From positions 3,782,001 through 3,846,000 of the forward strand of contig NZ_CP135079.1 in the NCBI RefSeq assembly GCF_032121415.1: a stretch of 64,000 nt of DNA. The letters run 5' to 3'. This stretch comes from Streptomyces parvus (GTDB taxonomy: Bacteria; Actinomycetota; Actinomycetes; Streptomycetales; Streptomycetaceae). A program made the position numbers and the translations under genes. Below are positions 25,730 to 32,734 of this stretch, piece after piece. A model generated the notes under the pieces. It saw only the letters and a program-made list of their open reading frames with translations, was not told where the DNA came from and did no database searches. Position 1 is the stretch's first letter, and each line of letters starts with the position of its first letter.

Positions 25730-25760
25730 AGGGGTGCCGGGCGACACGCCCGGGGCCCCT
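25730..25760 (+). terminator. Hairpin between bldG and its anti-sigma partner
   Basis: A 14-nt stem with two mismatches (25730-25743 with 25747-25760, 3-nt loop) lies 34 bp ahead of the downstream start. It may act as a partial terminator, giving more bldG than apgA mRNA. Confidence 0.45.
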
Positions 25761-25793
25761 GAGGCGTACGCCCAAACGTGGGAGGGGGATCGC

Positions 25794-26255
25794 ATGGCCA
25801 CCGTTGAACTCCGCTTCAGCGCCCAGCCTGAACATGTCAGGACGGCCCGCCTGGTGGCGGCCGCCGTGGCGCGCCGGGCCGGCGTGGACGAGGCGGTGCT
25901 CGACGAGGTCAGGCTCGCTGTCGGCGAGGCGTGCAGCCGCGCGGTGGGGCTGCACCGCAGTCACGGCATCACCGCGCCGGTCAGCGTCGCGCTGACCGAG
26001 GAGGAGAAGGCGTTCTCCATCGAGGTCGGGGACAGCGTTCCCGATCCCGGCGCCGATCCGGCCGAGTCCGGGGCGCGTGACGCCTCCGGAGCGGGCCGGA
26101 CGCGGTCCGGCTCCGAGGCCGACGGTGAGGGCGAGGACGAGATGGGTCTCGCGGTCATCAGCGGACTCGTCGACGACGTGGAGGTCCGTTCCGGTGCGGG
26201 TGGCGGAGTGATCCGCATGAGCTGGCCGACGGCCGACGCCGCGGTACGGCCCTGA
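25794..26255 (+). CDS. RsbW-like anti-sigma factor, HATPase fold (ApgA-like)
   Basis: This 153-residue GHKL-fold protein corresponds to SCO3548 (ApgA), which I recall binds BldG. The N-box region reads DEVRLAVGEACSRAVGLH; the usual Mg-binding Asn (xNAV) is Arg here, which questions kinase activity. A G1-box-like segment EDEMGLAVISGLVDDVEV is present. Residues 80-115 form a Ser/Gly/Glu-rich insertion. ATG 25794 follows GGAGGGGG. It is probably co-transcribed with bldG, and its role would be to hold a sigma factor until BldG binds it. Confidence 0.87.
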   Translation: MATVELRFSAQPEHVRTARLVAAAVARRAGVDEAVLDEVRLAVGEACSRAVGLHRSHGITAPVSVALTEEEKAFSIEVGDSVPDPGADPAESGARDASGAGRTRSGSEADGEGEDEMGLAVISGLVDDVEVRSGAGGGVIRMSWPTADAAVRP

Positions 26256-26298
26256 GGTCGCCGCGGTACGGCCCTGAGGCTGCGGTACGGCCCTGAGG
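26241..26298 (+). repeat. Tandem repeats at the 3' end of the anti-sigma gene
   Basis: GCGGTACGGCCCTGAGG occurs at 26241-26257, 26263-26279 and 26282-26298, with a degenerate copy near 26341-26358. The first copy contains the stop codon of the anti-sigma gene, so later copies look like duplications of its end. Confidence 0.75.
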
Positions 26299-26774
26299 TC
26301 GCGGTTCGGCTGTGCGGCCGCAACCCCGGCCCTGGAGTCGCCGTACGGCCATGAGGCCCGCGCCCGTGCCTGCGGCCTCACCTGTGTACTCGCACCCGTA
26401 CCTGTGTCTGTGACCGTTCCGGCGCCTGCGTTCATGCCGTGCACGTGCTCCTTCCTGCACTCCTGTGCTCGCGCAGGAGGCGACCGCGGCGGGCGGCGGC
26501 TGGGGCCCTGGGTCCCCAGGCGTTCGGGTGACGTGATGTTTCGTTTTTCCAGGCCCTGCTGAGCAGGGCCTTTTTTTGTCGAGAGGTCGTCGAGGGGTCG
26601 TCGAGGCATTCCGGGTAATGCGTCTGCCTCGTTACTGCATTCGAGCAGAATCACTCCGCTGATCTTTCGGCGTTGGAGGGAGAGCGATCAATTCTCTTCC
26701 CGCCCACTGTTTTGATCAGGTTCCGCTCCCTACAATCCGTCCACGACTTGAGCGCTGAGCGTCAAGGAGGACGT
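26299..26774. other. Intergenic region with terminator and hppA promoter area
   Basis: There is no supported gene. It holds the degenerate end of the repeat array, an intrinsic terminator at 26551-26577 and then about 200 bp of more AT-rich sequence leading to an AGGAGG ahead of hppA, where its promoter should lie. Confidence 0.5.
26551..26577 (+). terminator. Classical Rho-independent terminator
   Basis: AGGCCCTGC (26551-26559) pairs with 26563-26571 around loop TGA and is followed by seven T (26571-26577). A hairpin with a real T-tract is uncommon in this genome. It ends the bldG operon or a short RNA made from the region before it. Confidence 0.85.
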
Positions 26775-29204
26775 ATGGCGGAGTTCTTCACCACCCCAAT
26801 GGCAGTACTGACGCAAGAATCCGCACTTTCCGACCGGCCCGCTTCCCTCGCGGCGGCGGCACTCACCGACGGCAACCGGCTGATCGTCATCGTCGTGGCG
26901 GTCGTCGCCGTCGCCGCGCTGATCGTCGCCCAGCTGCTCGTACGCCAGGTCCTGGCGGCCGGCGAGGGCACCGAACGGATGAAAGAGATCGCCGCGGCGG
27001 TCCAGGAGGGTGCGAACGCCTATCTGGCCCGGCAACTGCGCACCGTCGGTGTCTTCTCTGTCGTCGTGTTCTTCCTGCTGTTCCTGTTGCCGGCCGACGA
27101 CTGGTCGCAGCGCGCGGGGCGTTCCCTCTTCTTCCTGGTGGGTGCGCTTTTCTCGGCGGCGACCGGATACATCGGCATGCGGCTCGCCGTTCGGAGCAAT
27201 GTGCGGGTGGCCGCAGCCGCGCGGGAGGCGACTCCGGCGGAAGGCGAACCGGAAAAGGATCTCACCGCCGTCTCGCACAAAGCGATGAAGATCGCTTTCC
27301 GTACCGGTGGTGTGGTCGGAATGATCACGGTGGGACTCGGTCTGCTCGGGGCTTCCTGCGTGGTGCTCGTCTATGCCGCCGACGCGCCCAAGGTACTGGA
27401 GGGGTTCGGCCTCGGCGCGGCGCTCATCGCCATGTTCATGAGGGTCGGTGGCGGGATCTTCACCAAGGCCGCGGACGTGGGCGCCGACCTGGTGGGCAAG
27501 GTGGAGCAAGGCATCCCGGAGGACGATCCGCGCAACGCCGCCACCATCGCCGACAACGTGGGGGACAACGTCGGTGACTGCGCGGGCATGGCCGCCGACC
27601 TCTTCGAGTCGTACGCCGTGACGCTCGTCGCCGCGCTCATCCTCGGGACGGCCGCGTTCGGCGACTCCGGTCTCGCCTTCCCCCTGATGGTCCCGGCGAT
27701 CGGTGTCGTCACCGCGATGATCGGGATCTTCGCGGTCGCCCCGCGCCGCGCCGACCGCAGCGGGATGACGGCGATCAACCGCGGCTTCTTCATCTCCGCG
27801 GTGATCTCGCTCGGCCTCGTGGCCGTGGCCGCCTTCACCTATCTGCCGTCCTCGTACGCCGAGCTGGACGGGGTCACCGACGAGGCGATCACCGCGCACG
27901 GCGGCGACCCGCGGATCTTCGCCCTGGTCGCGGTGGCCATCGGGATCGTCCTGGCCGCGCTCATCCAGCAGCTCACCGGCTACTTCACCGAGACCAACCG
28001 CCGCCCCGTCCGGGACATCGGGAAGTCCTCGCTCACCGGCCCGGCCACCGTGGTGCTCGCGGGCATCTCCATCGGCCTCGAGTCGGCCGTCTACACCGCG
28101 CTGCTGATCGGCCTCGGCGTCTACGGGGCGTTCCTGCTGGGCGGTACGTCGATCATGCTGGCGCTCTTCGCGGTCGCGCTCGCCGGGACGGGGCTCCTCA
28201 CCACCGTCGGCGTCATCGTCGCCATGGACACCTTCGGTCCGGTGTCCGACAACGCCCAGGGCATCGCCGAGATGTCCGGGGACGTCACGGGGGCCGGCGC
28301 CCAGGTGCTCACCGACCTGGACGCGGTCGGCAACACGACCAAGGCCATCACCAAGGGCATCGCCATCGCCACCGCCGTCCTGGCGGCGGCCGCGCTCTTC
28401 GGGTCCTACCGCGACGCCATCGCCACGGCGGTCGACGACGTCGGGGCCGGAGCGGGCGAGCTCGGGCTGAGCCTGGACATCTCACAGCCCAACAACCTCG
28501 TCGGCCTGATCCTGGGCGCGGCAGTCGTCTTCCTGTTCTCGGGGCTCGCCATCAACGCCGTGTCCCGGTCCGCCGGATCCGTGGTCTACGAGGTCAGGCG
28601 GCAGTTCCGCGAGCATCCCGGGATCATGGACTACTCGGAGAAGCCGGAGTACGGACGCGTCGTCGACATCTGCACCCGCGACGCCCTGCGAGAGCTGGCC
28701 ACGCCCGGGCTCCTCGCGGTGCTCGCACCGATCGCGGTCGGCTTCACCCTGGGCGTCGGCGCGCTCGGCTCGTACCTCGCCGGCGCGATCGGCACCGGAA
28801 CGCTGATGGCGGTGTTCCTCGCCAACTCCGGCGGTGCCTGGGACAACGCCAAGAAGCTCGTCGAGGACGGCCACCACGGCGGCAAGGGCAGCGAGGCCCA
28901 TGCCGCGACCGTCATCGGCGACACGGTCGGCGACCCGTTCAAGGACACGGCGGGCCCGGCGATCAATCCGCTCCTCAAGGTGATGAACCTGGTCGCCCTG
29001 CTCATCGCCCCGGCGATCGTGCAGTTCAGCTATGGCGTGGACGCGAACCCCTGGGTGCGGGCGCTGGTGGCCGTCGTCGCCATTGGGATCATCGTCGCCG
29101 CGGTGTACGTCTCCAAGCGGCGGGGCATCGCCGTGGGCGACGACGACGCCTCGGGGGACGCCGGTCCCTCGGTTCCCGCGCCGGATCCGGCAGCGGCTCC
29201 GTGA
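26775..29204 (+). CDS. hppA: K+-independent H+-translocating membrane pyrophosphatase
   Basis: This ~809-residue polytopic protein couples PPi hydrolysis to proton export. The substrate-binding motif KAADVGADLVGKVE, then DDPRNAATIADNVGDNVGDC, and a second acidic region EAHAATVIGDTVGDPFKDT are intact. The sequence GNTTKAITKG has Lys at position 523 where K+-dependent enzymes have Ala, which marks the K+-independent proton-pumping class. AGGAGG precedes ATG 26775. A branched hairpin (29273-29320) ends the transcript. The S. coelicolor counterpart is SCO3547 (from memory). Confidence 0.97.
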   Translation: MAEFFTTPMAVLTQESALSDRPASLAAAALTDGNRLIVIVVAVVAVAALIVAQLLVRQVLAAGEGTERMKEIAAAVQEGANAYLARQLRTVGVFSVVVFFLLFLLPADDWSQRAGRSLFFLVGALFSAATGYIGMRLAVRSNVRVAAAAREATPAEGEPEKDLTAVSHKAMKIAFRTGGVVGMITVGLGLLGASCVVLVYAADAPKVLEGFGLGAALIAMFMRVGGGIFTKAADVGADLVGKVEQGIPEDDPRNAATIADNVGDNVGDCAGMAADLFESYAVTLVAALILGTAAFGDSGLAFPLMVPAIGVVTAMIGIFAVAPRRADRSGMTAINRGFFISAVISLGLVAVAAFTYLPSSYAELDGVTDEAITAHGGDPRIFALVAVAIGIVLAALIQQLTGYFTETNRRPVRDIGKSSLTGPATVVLAGISIGLESAVYTALLIGLGVYGAFLLGGTSIMLALFAVALAGTGLLTTVGVIVAMDTFGPVSDNAQGIAEMSGDVTGAGAQVLTDLDAVGNTTKAITKGIAIATAVLAAAALFGSYRDAIATAVDDVGAGAGELGLSLDISQPNNLVGLILGAAVVFLFSGLAINAVSRSAGSVVYEVRRQFREHPGIMDYSEKPEYGRVVDICTRDALRELATPGLLAVLAPIAVGFTLGVGALGSYLAGAIGTGTLMAVFLANSGGAWDNAKKLVEDGHHGGKGSEAHAATVIGDTVGDPFKDTAGPAINPLLKVMNLVALLIAPAIVQFSYGVDANPWVRALVAVVAIGIIVAAVYVSKRRGIAVGDDDASGDAGPSVPAPDPAAAP

Positions 29205-29272
29205 CCCGTAGGCAGGGGACCGGGGAGGGCTGAGGGGCCGGTGGCGGCCTTGTCGTGAGATGACGTGTGATC

Positions 29273-29320
29273 AAGAGGCGGGTGGATGGCCCGGGCTGAC
29301 GGGCCGTTCGCCCGCCTCTT
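29273..29320 (+). terminator. Branched hairpin terminator after hppA
   Basis: AAGAGGCGGG (29273-29282) pairs with 29311-29320, enclosing an inner GGCCCG/CGGGCC hairpin (29288-29305). It lies about 70 bp past the hppA stop. The remaining 280 bp to the next gene hold only its promoter region. Confidence 0.55.
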
Positions 29321-29604
29321 CCTCTGTATCGCCCTGGGTCTGTGTCGCCCTGCGTCCCTCCGGGGCGGCTCCCGTCCGTCCCTGTTCGGCGTGCGCGGAC
29401 CGGTCGCACCGGACGCCGCCGATGCGAAATCCGCCATTCGGATGAGTTACCGCTCATGCGTACGGTTCTCTCCGCGAGTGGCATCTCCCTCATTTCCCTT
29501 GGTGCAAATGGCTTCAAAAGGGTGCATAAAGGATGAGCGGCACCCGGCTGTCGTCCCCTCGCCGTGTAAGTTCCGGGCCGAGAGCCTTGGAAGGGACCGA
29601 TCCG

Positions 29605-30246
29605 GTGAACAAGAAGCTTGCAGCCGCACTGTCCGGCGGCGCGGTACTCGTACTGACGCTGTCGGGCTGCAGCGACGACAGCGACAACAAGGTCAACGAC
29701 TGGGCCAAGAAGGTCTGCGACCAGGTTCAGCCGCAACTCCAGAAGATCAACAACGCCAACGCCTCGATCCTCGAGAAGACCGGCGACAACAACAAGCCCG
29801 CCGACGTCCAGAAGGCCGACTCGGTCGCCTTCCAGGAGATGTCCGAGGCGTACAAGGCGCTGGGCAAGGCTGTCGACTCGGCCGGCCCGCCGCCCGTCGA
29901 CGGCGGCGACGCCACCCAGAAGGCGGCGGTGAAGGAGCTCAACGCATCCTCCAAGGCATACGCCGACCTCAAGACCCAGGTCGACGCACTCGACACCAAG
30001 GAGCAGAGCAAGTTCGCCGACGGGCTGAAGACCATCGCCGACGAGCTGAACAAGATCAGCACCGGTGGTGACCAGGCGCTGAAGAAGCTCCAGTCCGGCG
30101 AGGTCGGTGTCGCGATGTCGAAGCAGGAGGGCTGCCAGAAGCAGACTGCCTCGACCGGTCCCTCCGGTTCCGGGGCGTCCTCGGAGAGCTCGGCCCCCGA
30201 CAAGAAGGAGTCGGAGGACAAGGGCTCCCCGGAGAAGAAGTCCTGA
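29605..30246 (+). CDS. Small secreted lipoprotein
   Basis: This 213-residue protein has a signal peptide ending in lipobox LSGC, so it is exported and lipidated. The mature part is Lys/Asp/Ala-rich and predicted helical, with VDALDTKEQSKFADGLKTIA-type amphipathic repeats and a Ser/Gly/Lys-rich unstructured tail. I recognise no enzymatic motif; it resembles conserved Streptomyces lipoproteins of unknown function downstream of hppA. GTG 29605 is preceded by GGAAGGGA. Only 84 bp separate it from the methyltransferase gene, but co-transcription is not certain. Confidence 0.85.
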   Translation: MNKKLAAALSGGAVLVLTLSGCSDDSDNKVNDWAKKVCDQVQPQLQKINNANASILEKTGDNNKPADVQKADSVAFQEMSEAYKALGKAVDSAGPPPVDGGDATQKAAVKELNASSKAYADLKTQVDALDTKEQSKFADGLKTIADELNKISTGGDQALKKLQSGEVGVAMSKQEGCQKQTASTGPSGSGASSESSAPDKKESEDKGSPEKKS

Positions 30247-30330
30247 GCGCTGTCCTCCTTGTGACGGCCCGGACCCCCGGTGGGTGTCCGGGCCGCTGCC
30301 GTTGTCGGTGCGACCGGACACAATGGGAGG

Positions 30331-31866
30331 GTGAGTAAGAGCAGCCTTCCCGCACCCGACCACGCCGCCGCCCTCCGTGAGGCCCTGCTCGCCGCGGACT
30401 TCACCGCGGACGGGCTCCTCGAACGCCTCGGCGCGCCCGCCTACGCCGCCCTCGCGCGCAGCGAGACCGTCCCCGCCCTGCGGGCGACCCGGGGCGACAC
30501 CCCGCTCGACACGCTGGTGCGGCTGTTCCTTCTGCAGCGCCCCGTCGCCGAGGAGCGGGCCCGTGAGGCCATGCCGCTGGAGGAGTGCGTCGCGGACGGC
30601 TGGGTGACCCGCGAGGGCGGTGCGGACGGGGAGGTCCGCGCATGCGTCGACGTACGGCCGTACGGGGGGCCGGACGGCGAGGACTGGTTCATCGTGTCCG
30701 ACCTCGGATGCGCGGTCGGCGGCGCGGGCGGGATCGGCTCGCGCGGGGAGGGCGTCGTCCTCGGCGTCGGCGGGGCCTCCACCACCCTCGCCGGGATCAC
30801 CGTGCGTACGCCGGTCGCCTCGGCGCTGGACCTCGGTACGGGCTCCGGTATCCAGGCGCTGCACGCAGCCCAGCACGCGACCCGGGTCACCGCCACCGAC
30901 CTCAACCCCCGTGCCCTGGACTTCACCCGGCTCACCCTCGCCCTGTCCGGCGCCGCCCCCGCCGATCTGCGTGAGGGGTCCCTCTTCGAGCCGGTGGGCT
31001 CCGACACGTTCGACCTGATCATCTCCAACCCGCCGTTCGTCATCTCGCCCGGCGCCCGCCTCACCTACCGGGACGGCGGCATGGGCGGCGACGACCTGTG
31101 CCGCACGCTGGTGCAGCAGGCGGGCGACCATCTGAACGAAGGGGGCTACGCCCAGTTCCTCGCCAACTGGCAGCATGTGGAGGGCGAGGAGTGGCAGGAC
31201 CGGCTGCGTTCCTGGGTGCCGTACGGCTGCGACGCCTGGATCGTCCAGCGCGAGGTCCAGGACGTCACGCAGTACGCCGAGCTGTGGCTGCGGGACAGCG
31301 GCGACCACCGCAGCGACCCCGCCGAGTACGACCAGCTGTACGAGGCGTGGCTCGACGAGTTCCAGACCCGGGGCACCACGTCCGTCGGCTTCGGCTGGAT
31401 CACCCTGCGCAAGTCATCCGCCGCGGCGGCCGGGAACCCCTCGATCGTCGTCGAGGAGTGGCCGCACGCGGTGCAGCAGCCGCTCGGACAGGCCGTCCAA
31501 GAGCACTTCGCCCGCCAGGACTACCTCCGCGACCAGGACGACGCGGCGCTGCTCGCCGGGCATTTCTCCCTCGCCGCCGAGGTCGTGCAGGAGCAGGTCG
31601 GGCTGCCGGGCGCGGAGGACCCCGAGCACGTGGTGCTGCGTCAGCACCGGGGCATGATGCGGGCGACCAAGGTCGATGCGGTGGCCGCCGGGTTCGCCGG
31701 CGTGTGCGACGGGTCGCTGCCCGCCGGGCGGATCCTGGACGCGATCGCGCAGCTGATGGCGGAGGACCCGGTGCTCCTGCGCGACCGGACACCGCAGGCG
31801 ATCCGGCTGCTGGTCGAGGAGGGCTTCCTGGAGCCGGCGTCCGGCGTCGTGGCGCGGGGGGAGTAG
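30331..31866 (+). CDS. Class I SAM-dependent methyltransferase (HemK-like, NPPF)
   Basis: This 511-residue protein has an N-terminal helical domain (about 1-150, DUF7059-like) followed by a Rossmann methyltransferase domain. SAM motif I is ALDLGTGSGIQ, and the catalytic loop SNPPF is the NPPY/F motif of enzymes that methylate amide or exocyclic nitrogens (HemK/PrmC, N6-adenine). A C-terminal domain of about 200 residues follows. Whether the target is protein, rRNA or DNA cannot be told. GTG 30331 follows GGGAGG. It lies upstream of a small membrane protein gene and topA. Confidence 0.88.
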   Translation: MSKSSLPAPDHAAALREALLAADFTADGLLERLGAPAYAALARSETVPALRATRGDTPLDTLVRLFLLQRPVAEERAREAMPLEECVADGWVTREGGADGEVRACVDVRPYGGPDGEDWFIVSDLGCAVGGAGGIGSRGEGVVLGVGGASTTLAGITVRTPVASALDLGTGSGIQALHAAQHATRVTATDLNPRALDFTRLTLALSGAAPADLREGSLFEPVGSDTFDLIISNPPFVISPGARLTYRDGGMGGDDLCRTLVQQAGDHLNEGGYAQFLANWQHVEGEEWQDRLRSWVPYGCDAWIVQREVQDVTQYAELWLRDSGDHRSDPAEYDQLYEAWLDEFQTRGTTSVGFGWITLRKSSAAAAGNPSIVVEEWPHAVQQPLGQAVQEHFARQDYLRDQDDAALLAGHFSLAAEVVQEQVGLPGAEDPEHVVLRQHRGMMRATKVDAVAAGFAGVCDGSLPAGRILDAIAQLMAEDPVLLRDRTPQAIRLLVEEGFLEPASGVVARGE

Positions 31867-32255
31867 GCCGACCGCGCCGGAGGCGCGGGCGCATGGCCGC
31901 CCGCCCGGCCGCCGCCCCGGTGCGGGCCGGCGCCTTCCGGTACGGGCCGGTGGTGGTCGTTGTCCGGGGCGCGCTGTCCATATCAACCAGCGCGTTCGTG
32001 TCCCCATCCTCCCGCGGCGCGCCCGGCCCGCACATTCCGCTCATGGGTGCCCGGGGCCCTGCCCGTACCGCCGATGGAGTTCCGCCCGTCGGCGGGGGAG
32101 CGCTGTTCACCCGGGGTTCGCGTGGGCGATGCCCCCGGGTGACAACCTCCCCGTGCCGGGCCGCCGAGGTCCGGCTCCGACGGGCCGGCCCGGCCCGCCC
32201 CGGGCGGCTCCCGTACGAGTCCCCCGACGGGTCATACGACGTCTAGGGGTACGAC
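31867..32255. other. Gene-free interval with a hairpin
   Basis: No coding frame here is convincing. TCACCCGGGG (32107-32116) pairs with 32133-32142 around a 16-nt loop and may terminate the methyltransferase transcript. The rest shows nothing I can name. Confidence 0.4.
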
Positions 32256-32453
32256 ATGGAGAGCGCCACCGCAGTCTTCGCCGGTACGGCCCTGGCACTG
32301 TTCGGCGCCGCCCTCCTGATCTGGACAGGGGCGCGAGCCCTGCACCGCGCGCCGGTGGCGCACGGTGTGAGCCCTGTCGCCTCCACCGCACTCACGACGC
32401 TCTTCGGCGTAGTTTTCCTCGGCCTCGGTGTGTGGGCCTTCACGCAGGTCTGA
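32256..32453 (+). CDS. Small two-helix membrane protein
   Basis: This 65-residue protein has two hydrophobic helices (about 5-27 and 43-63) joined by a short loop GARALHRAPVAHGVSP. ATG 32256 is preceded by AGGGG. It occupies the position of a conserved small membrane-protein gene ahead of topA in Streptomyces. No domain or function is known to me. Confidence 0.7.
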   Translation: MESATAVFAGTALALFGAALLIWTGARALHRAPVAHGVSPVASTALTTLFGVVFLGLGVWAFTQV

Positions 32454-32734
32454 CCCCCGCCCCCGGCCGGGCGGTGCCCGGGCCGACCGGTCTTCCGGCG
32501 GACACCGCGACCGTCTCCGAAAAGCCGCAGGCCGAGGCCCCGCGCGGCGCGGACCCGGCGGTCCGGGCGGCAGGAATGGCGGAAGTCGGGTTACCGTTCG
32601 AGTGGCCGTTGCGGGCTTTTGCCGTTTGACACGGGGGCGGGTTGTACCGTCACACTCCGCAGCGACAGCACCGCGGGCGGCGTCATGACGCCGCCCGGAT
32701 GCCCACCGAGTGTCGACCGGAGAGAAGAGCGAAG

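Noticed and set aside
22406..25801. A 1131-codon minus-strand frame overlapping the helicase and bldG
   Set aside because: It is a shifted-frame shadow of the helicase; the translation is Arg/Pro-rich without motifs.
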